Shown: positions 51,553 through 61,112 of the stretch, piece after piece
How the letters are laid out: every line of letters starts with the position of its first letter
Numbering within the stretch: position 1 is the first letter of the stretch
Assembly (NCBI RefSeq): GCF_000426245.1
Contig: NZ_AUEZ01000027.1
Coordinates: forward strand, 37,116-101,115
Source: Bradyrhizobium sp. Ai1a-2
GTDB taxonomy: Bacteria; Pseudomonadota; Alphaproteobacteria; Rhizobiales; Xanthobacteraceae
Length of the DNA: 64,000 nucleotides
Direction of reading: 5' to 3'
The notes under the pieces: generated by a model
Seen by the model: only the letters and a program-made list of their open reading frames with translations
What the model was told of the DNA's origin: nothing
Database searches by the model: none
Made by a program: the position numbers and the translations under genes

Positions 51553-53049
51553 CTACACGCCCGCCATCATGACATATTTGATCTCGACATATTCTTCCAT
51601 GCCGTGATGCGAGCCTTCGCGGCCCAGGCCGCTCTCCTTGACGCCGCCGAAGGGGGCGACTTCGGTCGTGATCAGGCCGGTGTTGACGCCGACCATGCCT
51701 GATTCCAGCGCCTCGGCGACGCGCCACACACGCCCAAGGTCGCGTGAATAGAAGTACGAGGCGAGGCCGAACGGCGACTTGTTGCACATCGCAACCACGT
51801 CGGCTTCATCCTTGAAGCGGATCACCGGCGCGAGCGGGCCGAACGTCTCTTCCTGCGATACCAGCGCATCCGGCTTGACGTCGGAGAGCACCGTCGGCTC
51901 GAAGAAGGTGCGGCCGAGCGATGAGCGCTTGCCGCCGGTTATGACCTTGGCGCCGCCCTTCACCGCATCGGCAATATGCCGCTCGACCTTCTCGATCGCT
52001 TCCATGTTGATCAGCGGCCCCTGCACCACGCCCTGCTCGGTGCCGTCGCCGATCTTCATCGCGGCAACCTTCTTCGAGAGCTTCTGCACGAACTCGTCGT
52101 AGATCTTGTCCTGGGCATAGAGGCGGTTGGCGCAGACGCAGGTCTGGCCCATGTTGCGGTATTTCGAGACGATCGCACCTTCGACCGCGGCATCGATATC
52201 CGCATCGTCGAACACGACGAAGGGCGCATTGCCGCCGAGTTCCAGCCCGAGTTTCTTCACGCCGACGGAGGCCTGCCGGTACAGGATCTTGCCGACCTCG
52301 GTCGAGCCGGTGAAGCCGACAAAGCGCACCGCAGGGTGCTCGCACAGTACCTTGCCGATCGGCGGCGCATCGCCGGTGATGATGTTGAACACGCCCTTCG
52401 GCACGCCGGCCTTCTCGGCCAGCGCCGCCAGCGCCAATGCCGACAGCGGCGTTTCGTTGGCAGGCTTCAGCACCACGGTGCAACCGGCGGCGAGCGCCGG
52501 CGAAACCTTGCGGGTGATCATCGAGTTCGGGAAGTTCCACGGCGTGATCGCGCCGCAGACGCCGATCGGCTGCTTGATCGCGAGCAGCCGTGCATCCGGC
52601 CGCTGGGTCGGGATGGTCTCGCCATAGACCCGGCGGGCCTCCTCGGCAAAGAACTCGACATAGGCGCCGCCGATATCGACCTCGCCGAGCGCCTCGGCCA
52701 GCGGCTTGCCCTGTTCCGAGGTCAGGATCAGCGCCAGATCCTCGCGGTTGGCGATGATCAACTCGAACCATTTGCGCAGGATATTGGAACGCTGCTTGGC
52801 GGTCAGCTTGGCCCAGGCCGGAAAGGCGCGTTCCGCGGCCTCGACTGCCTTGGTGGCGTCATCGGCGCTCATCTGCGGGATCTTTACCAGTTCGGCGCCG
52901 GTGGCCGGATTATTGACGGAGAAGACGGCCGTACCGACCCAGGCGCCATCGATGTAGCAGCGGTCGCGCAGCAGCGAGGGGTCTTTCAGGCGATCGCGAA
53001 GTGAGGTCGCTGCGGATTCTGAAGCGCGTGCGGCAACGGGCGGGTTCAT
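51553..53049 (-). CDS. gabD: NAD(P)-dependent succinate-semialdehyde dehydrogenase
   Basis: 498 residues from the ATG at 53049, with AGGAGTGACGCC upstream; the open frame extends 30 codons further without support. Aldehyde-dehydrogenase motifs: FNSMITRK-type WNFPNSMITRKVSPALAAGCTVVLKPANETPLSAL, FTGSTEVGK, catalytic Glu in LELGGNAPFVVFDDADID, catalytic Cys in MGQTCVCANR, and SQEETFGPLAPV. The closest well-known group is GabD, which oxidises succinate semialdehyde to succinate at the end of the GABA shunt. No gabT is nearby, so a glutarate-semialdehyde or related role remains possible. Confidence 0.9.
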   Translation of the reverse strand: MNPPVAARASESAATSLRDRLKDPSLLRDRCYIDGAWVGTAVFSVNNPATGAELVKIPQMSADDATKAVEAAERAFPAWAKLTAKQRSNILRKWFELIIANREDLALILTSEQGKPLAEALGEVDIGGAYVEFFAEEARRVYGETIPTQRPDARLLAIKQPIGVCGAITPWNFPNSMITRKVSPALAAGCTVVLKPANETPLSALALAALAEKAGVPKGVFNIITGDAPPIGKVLCEHPAVRFVGFTGSTEVGKILYRQASVGVKKLGLELGGNAPFVVFDDADIDAAVEGAIVSKYRNMGQTCVCANRLYAQDKIYDEFVQKLSKKVAAMKIGDGTEQGVVQGPLINMEAIEKVERHIADAVKGGAKVITGGKRSSLGRTFFEPTVLSDVKPDALVSQEETFGPLAPVIRFKDEADVVAMCNKSPFGLASYFYSRDLGRVWRVAEALESGMVGVNTGLITTEVAPFGGVKESGLGREGSHHGMEEYVEIKYVMMAGV

Positions 53050-53168
53050 GGCGTCACTCCTGGAATTTTCTGGGTTTGCCGGCCAAACATAAGTCGAAAC
53101 CGGCCGCAATGCACGGTCCGCCGATAGCGGATGCGTCAAGCAATTTTGCGGGGGTTCGGTAGCCGATC

Positions 53169-53232
53169 AGAGCGTTTTCGAGCGAAGTGGACACCGGTTC
53201 GCGTAAAGAAAACGCGTCAAAACAAGTTCTAG
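53169..53232. repeat. R2 repeat, partial copy; overlaps a gene stop
   Basis: AGAGCGTTTTCGAGCGAAGT ... AAAACGCGTCAAAACAAGTTCTAG equals the first 60% of the full R2. Its terminal CTAG contains, on the minus strand, the stop codon of the small gene at 53229-53555. Confidence 0.8.
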
Positions 53233-53555
53233 GCCGCGCCGTTCAAATAGGTGTCGCGACGCCCGATCATGCGCTCCGCCGCCGCCTTGGCATCGGCCTT
53301 CGAGGATGTCGCGCAGGTGCGGTATTCGAGATCGGGCAACTTGGCCGGGTCAGGGCGGCCGAACCACGACCTGGGCGCGACCTGCAGCAGCGCGAGTGCC
53401 TGCGCGACATTGTCGACCGCCTCGAAGGAATGCAGCGCACCCGTGCCGGCGTAGCGGACCTCGTAAAGGCCGGGGCTGATCGGGGCTTCGATGTTCTCAC
53501 TACGCCCGGGCCGGGGATACCGTTTCCACTCACTCCAGGTCGAGATCATCGCCAC
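53229..53555 (-). CDS. Small conserved-looking protein of unknown function
   Basis: 108 residues; an ATG two codons in (53549) is equally possible. Sequence MISTWSEWKRYPRPGRSENIEAPISPGLYEVRYAGTGALHSFEAVDNVAQALALLQ is compact and looks like a conserved small domain, and I recall similar hypothetical proteins from Bradyrhizobium, but no function is known to me. The PGLYEVR segment recalls the first strand of GIY-YIG-like folds, without the catalytic residues. The stop codon is supplied by the R2 repeat, so the C-terminus may have been reset by that element. Confidence 0.65.
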   Translation of the reverse strand: MAMISTWSEWKRYPRPGRSENIEAPISPGLYEVRYAGTGALHSFEAVDNVAQALALLQVAPRSWFGRPDPAKLPDLEYRTCATSSKADAKAAAERMIGRRDTYLNGAA

Positions 53556-53852
53556 ATCCTCACAACTTCAAAAGCAACCATTTGCCTCAAAACATCCAGT
53601 CCAGAAGCATGGTTTGCCTTGGAATTAGAATGCGTTGCATCACGAAATCATTGACGCGAATCAATACCAAATCACGTTATCGTGGATGACTTCTGCAATC
53701 GGCGGGATCGGCGGCCGCTCCATCTTAAATCTGCGTGATGCAGTTGCAATTCGGTGTCGCGCATTGCCGCATCCCCTGACGAGATCGCTTGCGGGATGCG
53801 ACGCGCGGGAGGAAGATCATCGTCTCCACAACAATGATCAGGAGGCGCCCCC

Positions 53853-55046
53853 ATGCAGAGCAAAGCTCAGATCGATCAGCTTCTGCGTCAGAAATGCGAT
53901 GCGAAGGAAATCCCCGGCGTGGTCGCGATTGCCGCGACCGGCAATGAAGTCATCTACGAAAACGCATTCGGCAAACGCGACCTCGGCAAAGACGATGCCA
54001 TGACGACGGACAGCGTGTTCTGGATCGCCTCGATGACCAAGGCGGTGACGAGCGCGGGTGCGATGCAACTGGTCGAACAGGGCAAGCTCTCGCTGGACGA
54101 GCCGATCGGCAAGGTGCTGCCTGATCTCGCTTCACCGCAGGTGCTCGAAGGCTTCGATGCCAATGGCGAGCCCAAGCTGCGGCCCGCCAGGAAGCCGATC
54201 ACGCTGCGCCATCTGATGACCCACACAGCGGGGTTCTGTTACAGCATGTGGAACGGCGACGCCGCGAAATATCTGGAGAAGACGGGGCAGCCCGCGGTCA
54301 CTACCTGCAAGAATGATGCGCTGAAGGTACCGATCATGTCCGATCCCGGCACGCGCTGGGAATATGGCATCAATATCGACTTCATCGGCAAGGCCGTCGA
54401 AGCGGCAAGCGGCAAGCGGCTCGATGCCTATTTGCGCGATCATCTGTTCGCGCCGCTCGGCATGACCGACACCGGCTTCAAGATCAGCGATGCCATGCGC
54501 AAGCGCCTCGTCGGCATGCATGCCCGCACGCCCGATGGATCGCTGATGCCGATCCCGTTCGAACTGGAGCAGGAGCCGGAATTCCACATGGGCGGCGGCG
54601 GTCTCTACTCGACCGCGGGCGACTACATCAAGTTCACCCGGATGATCCTCAACAAGGGCCGCGGCAACGGCAACCAGTTGCTGAAGCCGGAGACCGTGGC
54701 GCTGATGGGCCAGAACCACATGGGCGATCTCAACGTCACCAAGATGGTCTCGGCCGATCTCACGCTGTCCAACCATATCGATCTCTATCCGGACATGGAC
54801 AAGAAGTGGGGCCTGAGCTTCCTCATCAACACGGCAAAGACGCCGGAAGGACGCCGCGCCGGCAGCCTCGCCTGGGCGGGACTGGCCAACACCTACTACT
54901 GGATCGATCCGACGAGCGACATCACCGGCGTGATCCTGATGCAGCTGTTGCCGTTCGGCGACGGCAAATGCCTGGAAGCCTTCGCCGGCTTCGAGCGCGG
55001 CATCTATGCCGGCCTCGATGCTGGCAGCGGCCAAAAGGCGGCATGA
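53853..55046 (+). CDS. Serine hydrolase of the beta-lactamase class C / EstB family
   Basis: 397 residues with a strong AGGAGG ribosome site and no signal peptide, so probably cytoplasmic. The nucleophile motif is S-M-T-K in FWIASMTKAVTSAGAMQLVEQGKLSLDEPI, the second motif is in RWEYGINIDFIGKAVEAASGKRL (Tyr base), and the third region is GGGGLYSTAGDYIKF. The order and spacing fit EstB-type esterases and transesterases better than secreted AmpC. Cephalosporinase activity should not be assumed. About 300 bases before it show no gene. Confidence 0.9.
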   Translation: MQSKAQIDQLLRQKCDAKEIPGVVAIAATGNEVIYENAFGKRDLGKDDAMTTDSVFWIASMTKAVTSAGAMQLVEQGKLSLDEPIGKVLPDLASPQVLEGFDANGEPKLRPARKPITLRHLMTHTAGFCYSMWNGDAAKYLEKTGQPAVTTCKNDALKVPIMSDPGTRWEYGINIDFIGKAVEAASGKRLDAYLRDHLFAPLGMTDTGFKISDAMRKRLVGMHARTPDGSLMPIPFELEQEPEFHMGGGGLYSTAGDYIKFTRMILNKGRGNGNQLLKPETVALMGQNHMGDLNVTKMVSADLTLSNHIDLYPDMDKKWGLSFLINTAKTPEGRRAGSLAWAGLANTYYWIDPTSDITGVILMQLLPFGDGKCLEAFAGFERGIYAGLDAGSGQKAA

Positions 55047-55108
55047 GCCGCCGCCTGCTCGCCACAACCACCATCGTCATTACGCGGCGATGAAGTCGCC
55101 ACTTCCTC

Positions 55109-55149
55109 TCATTCCGGGTCGCGCCGCTTGGCGCGAACCCGGAATGACG
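55109..55149. repeat. CATTCCGGGT...ACCCGGAATG palindrome
   Basis: ATTCCGGGTCGCGCC and GGCGCGAACCCGGAAT pair around a short loop at 55111-55145. It lies 60 bases after the hydrolase stop and may terminate it. A related box is at 63532-63575. Confidence 0.7.
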
Positions 55150-55279
55150 GGTGCAGTTGGGATCAATTTCTTCAATCCAATCAACCTGATTTGCCCCGTC
55201 CAGCCCTCGCACAAAAAACATTCCGCTTTCGCCGTCAGGCAAATCAGCACTATGAATCCGCGCGTCTCACCCGGATGAG

Positions 55280-55610
55280 GGGCGGCTCGCGATCGTCACG
55301 AACGTTGCGGTGGGATGCGGTGGACGCAGGTGTTGCGACAGACGAACGCAACATCAGCGGACGGCGAAGTCGTGTGGTCCTGGCGCCCCGACGCTGGCGC
55401 TAAGCTTTTTCGCGCGAACAAGTTCGCGCGAGAGGTGATGGTGGCAAGAAAGCCCGGTCACCAAGGAGAGCACGAAGTAAGCCGTAAAACCATCGCGCAG
55501 GGAAAGCCGGAATGCTCCGGTTGAACCTGTGGTCCTACCCCCGTGCTTTTTGTTGCACGGGACCCACGGGTGCAACCAGCACCCGGCTTTCCCTGCGCCC
55601 TCTATTCAAT
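55280..55610. ncRNA. Large structured intergenic element, candidate RNA or repeat
   Basis: About 330 bases without a gene but with strong nested complementarity. The outer stem GCGCAGGGAAAGCCGG (55495-55510) and CCGGCTTTCCCTGCGC (55583-55598) is 16 bp and perfect. Inside are CCCGTGC...GCACGGG and GGGTGC...GCACCC. Further upstream, CGCGCGAAC-AA-GTTCGCGCG (55411-55430) is a second hairpin. I recall similar blocks repeated in Bradyrhizobium genomes but cannot verify that. Strand and function are unknown. Confidence 0.5.
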
Positions 55611-55688
55611 GAGAGGGTGAAACGAGATGCAAAGCTCGGGCGCAACGCGTCGCGAGAACGCGCTCTCACATCCGCTGTTTGACTCAGA

Positions 55689-55774
55689 CGTAGGATGGGT
55701 AGAGCGAAGCGAAACCCATCATTCGCGCCGCCTGCTCCATCGCGATGGGTTTCGCTTCGCTCTACCCATCCTAC
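55689..55774. repeat. R4-type palindrome (CGTAGGATGGGTAGAGCG)
   Basis: CGTAGGATGGGTAGAGCGAA at 55689 is mirrored by TTCGCTCTACCCATCCTAC ending at 55774, with a loop of about 21 bases. It is next to another R4 box at 55804. Confidence 0.8.
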
Positions 55775-55803
55775 AGGTCCGCTGTTTGAAAATTGAATCA
55801 GGC

Positions 55804-55892
55804 CGTAGGGTGGGCAAAGCGGAGCGTACCCACCATCACGAGCGAAGTGTTGATGGTGGGCACGGCGCAAGCGCGCCTTTGCCCACCCTACG
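55804..55892. repeat. R4-type palindrome (CGTAGGGTGGGCAAAGCG)
   Basis: CGTAGGGTGGGCAAAGCGG at 55804 pairs with GCCTTTGCCCACCCTACG ending at 55892; inner CCACCATCA / TGATGGTGG extends the stem. It lies right after the adenosine-kinase stop on the other strand. Confidence 0.8.
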
Positions 55893-55914
55893 GCACTGCG
55901 GCGATAGAGAAGCC

Positions 55915-56916
55915 TTAAACCGGCAATCGGTTCTGCTGCGCCAGCTCCTTCAACGACACCTGCGGCCGCGCGCCGATATGCTGGATCACTTCGGCGGCCG
56001 CGAGCGCGCCGAGCCGACCGGCGTTTTCATGACCGGCGTCGCGGACAAGGCCGAACATGAAGCCGGCGGCGAAGAGATCGCCGGCACCCGTCGTGTCCAC
56101 CAGTCGCTCGATCGGGAATGCCGGCACGGCGGTGACGCCGTCCTGCGATGCCACCACGCAGCCCTTCTCGCTGCGGGTGACGACGCCAAGCTTCGCGTCG
56201 ACGCGGAACTGCTTCAGCGCGCTGTCGAAATCGGCGGTCTGGTACAACGAACGCAGCTCGGCTTCATTGGCGAAGACCAGGTCGACCGTGCCTTTGCGCA
56301 TCAATTCGAGAAATTCGTCGCGATAGCGATCGACACAGAAAGAATCCGACAAGGTCAGTGCAACCTGGCGGCCCGCGCCATGCGCAATCGTTGCCGCCTT
56401 GACGAAGGCCTGCTTGGCGCTCGCGGGATCCCAGAGATAGCCTTCGAGATAGACGATGCGGGACGCCGCGATCTGCGCTTCATCGATATCGGCTGGCGTC
56501 AGATCCTGCGCAGCGCCGAGATAGGTGTTCATGGTGCGCTCGCCATCCGGCGTCACCAGGATATACGAGCAGCCGGTGGCAGGGCCATCGGCGGCAGGCC
56601 CGGTCTCGAATGCGACGCCCGCGGCGCGGATGTCATGGGCATAGAGTCGGCCGATCTGGTCGTCCTTGATCTTGCCGACATAGGCCGCGCGGGCGCCGAA
56701 ATTGGCGACGCCGACGATGGTATTGGCCGCCGAGCCTCCGGACATCTCGGTCGCCGGGCCCATGTCCTGGTAGATTGCACCAGCGCGGGCTTCGTCGATC
56801 AGCGTCATGCCGCCTTTGGTCATGCCGTGACGGCTGAGAAACGCCTCGTCAGTCCTCACCAAAACGTCGAAAATCGCGTTGCCGATCCCGAGAACGTCAT
56901 ATTTTGCGGCGGCCAT
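55915..56916 (-). CDS. PfkB-family sugar/adenosine kinase
   Basis: 333 residues with GGAAGGATGGATA before the ATG. Motifs are MSGGSAANTIVGVANFGARAAYVGKIKDDQIG near residues 58-89 and DTTGAGDLFAAGFMFGL near 268-284 with the catalytic Asp. Overall it is closest to the alphaproteobacterial adenosine kinase group, which phosphorylates adenosine to AMP; ribokinase-like activity on another sugar cannot be excluded. It is divergent from murJ across 87 bases that should hold both promoters. Confidence 0.92.
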   Translation of the reverse strand: MAAAKYDVLGIGNAIFDVLVRTDEAFLSRHGMTKGGMTLIDEARAGAIYQDMGPATEMSGGSAANTIVGVANFGARAAYVGKIKDDQIGRLYAHDIRAAGVAFETGPAADGPATGCSYILVTPDGERTMNTYLGAAQDLTPADIDEAQIAASRIVYLEGYLWDPASAKQAFVKAATIAHGAGRQVALTLSDSFCVDRYRDEFLELMRKGTVDLVFANEAELRSLYQTADFDSALKQFRVDAKLGVVTRSEKGCVVASQDGVTAVPAFPIERLVDTTGAGDLFAAGFMFGLVRDAGHENAGRLGALAAAEVIQHIGARPQVSLKELAQQNRLPV

Positions 56917-57003
56917 TATCCATCCTTCCAGCGATGCAGGAAGTTGCCGCCTACCAGATCAACATGGCGCCAGCAAGCCAAGCGGCTGTTATATAGAAGT
57001 CAT

Positions 57004-58545
57004 ATGATCCGCTCTTTCCTCACCGTCTCCTCGGGAACACTGGCCTCTCGGCTGCTCGGATTTGCCCGCGATTCCATCATCGCTGCGCTGCTCGGCGCCG
57101 GCGGGGTTGCCGACGCGTTCCTGGTTGCCTTTCAGATGGTCAATGTGGTCAGGCGTCTCCTGACCGAGGGCGCGCTGAACGCCGCGCTGATACCGGCGTG
57201 GCTCCGCTTGCGCGAGACCGAAGGCGCTACGGCCGCCGCGGCCTTCGCCGGCCGCGTGCTCGGCACCCTCAGCGCCGCGCTGATCGTGGCGTCCGTCCTG
57301 ATCGGCTTGCTGATGCCATTGGTCATCGCGGCCCTGGCGCCGGGATTTGTCGGCCGCGAAACGCTGGAGCTTGCCGTCAACAATGCGCGGCTGATGCTGC
57401 CTTATCTCGCCTTCGCAGGACCCGTCACTGTCATGATGGGGCTCATGAACGCGCAAGCGCGCTTTGCGCTCACCGCATTCTCGCCGCTCCTGTTCAACAT
57501 CGCGCTGATCGCGGTGATGGCCGTGCTGCTGGTGTGGCGGGGGGATGCGGCGCATGCCGCGATGATCGTCGCTGCGACCGTCGGCATTGCGGGACTGCTG
57601 CAATTGTCGATCCTGGTGCTGCGCGGCGGCAACGCGGCAACGCCGCTCAGCATCTCCTTCGACAAGGACATGCGCGGCTTTCTCGGCAAGGCCGTCCCCG
57701 GCATGATCGCAAGCAGCGCGCCGCAATGGCTGATGGTGGCGGGCGCCGTGATCGCCTCCGCCTCGCCATCGGCGGTGTCCTGGCTTTATTTCGCCAACCG
57801 CCTGATCGAACTGCCGCTCGGCATCGTCGGCGTCGCCATGGGCACGGTGCTGATCCCGGAGATGACCCGCGCGCTGCATAGCAATGACCGAAGCGCCATC
57901 GCGCGAACCGAATCGCGCGGCCTGGAATTGGCTGTCGGCCTCGCTTTGCCGGCGACGCTGGGCCTCATCGTATTGAGCGACCCGGTCGTGCGGATCCTGT
58001 TCGAGCACGGCGCGTTTGCCGCGCACGACGCCACGGCGACCGCGCATGCGCTGACCTGGCTTGCGCTCGGCCTGCCCGCGCATGTGCTGGTGAAGGCGCT
58101 GTCGCCGGCCTTCTTCGCCCGCGAGGATACCCGCACGCCGCTGTTGGGCGCGCTGGCCGCCATCCTGGTGGCGATCGTCGCGGCGTTCCTGCTCCGCCAT
58201 TGGTTCGGCACGCGCGGCATCGCCGCCGGCATCACGCTCGGAGCCTGGAGCAACGCGCTCTATTTGATCAGGAAGGGGGGCGCGACGTTCGGCTTCTCGA
58301 TCGATACCGAGGCGCGCGATCGGCTGCCGCGCATTGGCCTGGCGGCGCTCGCCATGGGCGCGCTGCTGTGGCTGCTGCAGGAGCTTTCGCCGCTGGCCGC
58401 CGGATCACGCGGGCTGGTGCAGGTCGTGATGCTGTTCGCAGTGATTTTCGCCGCCATGGCGAGCTACGGCCTGTTCTTGAAGCTGTTCGGCGTGATCGGC
58501 TGGCGCGAGGCGGTCGCCGCGATCAGGCAAAACCGTGCCGCCTGA
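57004..58545 (+). CDS. murJ: Lipid II flippase MurJ (MviN)
   Basis: 513 residues from the ATG at 57004 (MIRSFLTVSSGTLASRLLGFARDSIIAALLGAGGVADAFLVAFQ). The frame is open far upstream, but that part is antisense of the kinase. Fourteen membrane segments of the MOP fold are expected, with NVVRRLLTEGALNAALIPAW and FANRLIELPLGIVGVAMGTVLIPEM, both typical of MurJ. MurJ flips lipid-linked peptidoglycan precursor across the inner membrane. The order murJ-trpS-usp-nfu-tsaB-rimI-fur matches what I know of Bradyrhizobium-type chromosomes. Confidence 0.96.
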   Translation: MIRSFLTVSSGTLASRLLGFARDSIIAALLGAGGVADAFLVAFQMVNVVRRLLTEGALNAALIPAWLRLRETEGATAAAAFAGRVLGTLSAALIVASVLIGLLMPLVIAALAPGFVGRETLELAVNNARLMLPYLAFAGPVTVMMGLMNAQARFALTAFSPLLFNIALIAVMAVLLVWRGDAAHAAMIVAATVGIAGLLQLSILVLRGGNAATPLSISFDKDMRGFLGKAVPGMIASSAPQWLMVAGAVIASASPSAVSWLYFANRLIELPLGIVGVAMGTVLIPEMTRALHSNDRSAIARTESRGLELAVGLALPATLGLIVLSDPVVRILFEHGAFAAHDATATAHALTWLALGLPAHVLVKALSPAFFAREDTRTPLLGALAAILVAIVAAFLLRHWFGTRGIAAGITLGAWSNALYLIRKGGATFGFSIDTEARDRLPRIGLAALAMGALLWLLQELSPLAAGSRGLVQVVMLFAVIFAAMASYGLFLKLFGVIGWREAVAAIRQNRAA

Positions 58546-58611
58546 CTTGCGCAGATAGCCCCAAAATGGCAAACGACCCCGCCAAAGCGGCATTTTCCGG
58601 GAATTGAGACC

Positions 58612-59664
<1,053 letters not shown>

Positions 59665-59687
59665 GCGATCAACATCGATTGCTCTCG

Positions 59688-59714
59688 CACCCTCTCCCAA
59701 AAACGGAGGGGGTG
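59688..59714. terminator. Hairpin CACCCTC...GGGGGTG after trpS
   Basis: CACCCTC and GGGGGTG surround an A-rich loop 24 bases after the trpS stop; it looks like a shrunken R3 element. No T-run follows. Weak terminator candidate. Confidence 0.4.
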
Positions 59715-59756
59715 TGGCAGCATGAGTCTGCTTGGCAATAATGCACCGGGACATGC

Positions 59757-60251
59757 ATGACCACCCAGCGACGAAGCTACGAATCTGGTCACAAGCCAAA
59801 ATGCCTTGTCATCGTTGACGACAGCGCCGAATGGGACCGCGCCGTCTACTACGCCAGCCGCTGGGCCATCCGGGTCGGCGGCGGCGTCGTGATGCTGCGC
59901 GTCATCGAGACCGAGGACCAGAACCAGCAATGGCTCGGGGTGGCCGACATCATGCGTGCGGAGGCCGAGGAAGCGGCCAACGAGGCACTCGACCGCGCCG
60001 CCGGGCGCGCCAACGGCCTTGCCGCGATCACGCCCGAGCGGGTGATTCGCGAGGGCGACCCGACCGAGCAGGTCCTCGACGTCATCGACAAGGACGAGGA
60101 CATCTCGATCCTGGTGCTGGCGGCCAGTCCGGGGCCGGAGGGACCGGGTCCGCTCATCACCACCATGGCCAAGATCATGGGCGCGTTCCCGATTCCCGTC
60201 ACCATCGTGCCCGGCGGCCTGACCGACGAAGAGATCGATTCGCTGTCGTAA
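59757..60251 (+). CDS. Universal stress protein (UspA family)
   Basis: 164 residues. One Usp domain: KCLVIVDDSAEWDRAVYYASRWAIRVGGGVVMLRVIE, IREGDPTEQVLDVIDKDEDISILVLAASPG and FPIPVTIVPGGL. The usual ATP-loop G-x2-G-x9-G(S/T) is represented by ASPGPEGPGPLITTMAKIMG and is degenerate, so ATP binding is uncertain. Cytoplasmic, role in stress survival not defined. Between trpS and nfu, same strand. Confidence 0.92.
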   Translation: MTTQRRSYESGHKPKCLVIVDDSAEWDRAVYYASRWAIRVGGGVVMLRVIETEDQNQQWLGVADIMRAEAEEAANEALDRAAGRANGLAAITPERVIREGDPTEQVLDVIDKDEDISILVLAASPGPEGPGPLITTMAKIMGAFPIPVTIVPGGLTDEEIDSLS

Positions 60252-60367
60252 CCCCTTGATTGACCGTCGGAACCGGCGGTTCGCGCCTTGATCCGTGCGT
60301 TCGCCGTCGCCATCTGCTAAGGGAACCCCACGCGCCGGCCTTGAACCGGCGACGCCGGAGAAAACCA

Positions 60368-60937
60368 ATGTTCATCCAGACTGAAGCTACCCCCAACCCC
60401 GCCACCCTGAAGTTCATTCCGGGCCGCAGCGTGCTTGCAAGCGGCACCATGGAATTTGCGTCTCCTGAAGCCGCCGCCCGCTCCCCGCTCGCCGAACGGC
60501 TGTTCGCCGTGCCGGGCATCACCGGGGTGTTCTATGGCTCCGACTTCGTCACCGTGACCAAGGCCGACGGCGACTGGCAGCATCTGAAGCCCGCGATCCT
60601 CGGCGCGATCATGGAGCACTACATGTCCGGCGCGCCGCTGCTCGCTGACGGCAGCGTCGACGGCGATGATTCGCTCGACGAGGAAGACGAGTTCTTCAAC
60701 GAAGAGGACGCCGACACCGTGGCGCAGATCAAGGACCTGATCGAGACGCGGGTGCGGCCGGCGGTCGCCAACGACGGCGGCGACATCACCTTCCGCGGCT
60801 TCAAGGACGGCGTCGTCTATCTCAACATGAAGGGCGCCTGCTCCGGCTGCCCGTCATCGACCGCGACGTTGCAGCACGGCATCCAGAATCTGCTGCGGCA
60901 CTTCGTCCCCGACGTGGTCGAAGTCCGCCCGATGTAA
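60368..60937 (+). CDS. NifU-like iron-sulfur scaffold protein (Nfu)
   Basis: 189 residues from the ATG at 60368 with GGAGAAAACC upstream. The N-terminal Nfu domain is MFIQTEATPNPATLKFIPGRSVLASGTMEF. An acidic linker (DGDDSLDEEDEFFNEED) leads to the C-terminal NifU domain with RPAVANDGGDITFRGFKDGVVYLNMKGACSGCPSSTATLQHGI; the CSGC pair binds the [4Fe-4S] cluster. Nfu delivers clusters to apoproteins. This two-domain form is the standard alphaproteobacterial and mitochondrial type. Confidence 0.96.
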   Translation: MFIQTEATPNPATLKFIPGRSVLASGTMEFASPEAAARSPLAERLFAVPGITGVFYGSDFVTVTKADGDWQHLKPAILGAIMEHYMSGAPLLADGSVDGDDSLDEEDEFFNEEDADTVAQIKDLIETRVRPAVANDGGDITFRGFKDGVVYLNMKGACSGCPSSTATLQHGIQNLLRHFVPDVVEVRPM

Positions 60938-60943
60938 GTGGTA

Positions 60944-61025
60944 TAGGGTGGGCAAAGCGCAGCGTGCCCACCAGCAATGTCGCAAACCGGTCAGATGTGG
61001 GCACGCTGCGCTTTGCCCACCCTAC
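60944..61025. repeat. R4-type palindrome (TAGGGTGGGCAAAGCGCAGC)
   Basis: TAGGGTGGGCAAAGCGCAGC is mirrored by GCTGCGCTTTGCCCACCCTA, with inner GTGCCCAC / GTGGGCAC. It lies directly after the nfu stop and 90 bases before tsaB, so it may separate their transcripts. Confidence 0.8.
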
Positions 61026-61112
61026 GACAAGGGAGTGCGTGGTGAACTGGCGAATGCGGATTGGGATTGTCCCTGATCTTCCATTCGCCACTCGCCATTC
61101 GCCATTCGCTCC

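Noticed and set aside
53853..55046. Annotation as a beta-lactamase resistance gene
   Set aside because: No signal peptide, and motifs fit EstB-type esterases better than secreted class C beta-lactamases.
55620..55900. CRISPR-like array from the two adjacent palindromes
   Set aside because: The boxes are two different inverted repeats, not short direct repeats with regular spacers.
55627..57003. A 459-codon extension of MurJ
   Set aside because: It runs through R4 palindromes and antisense of the adenosine kinase; MurJ N-termini begin at 57004.
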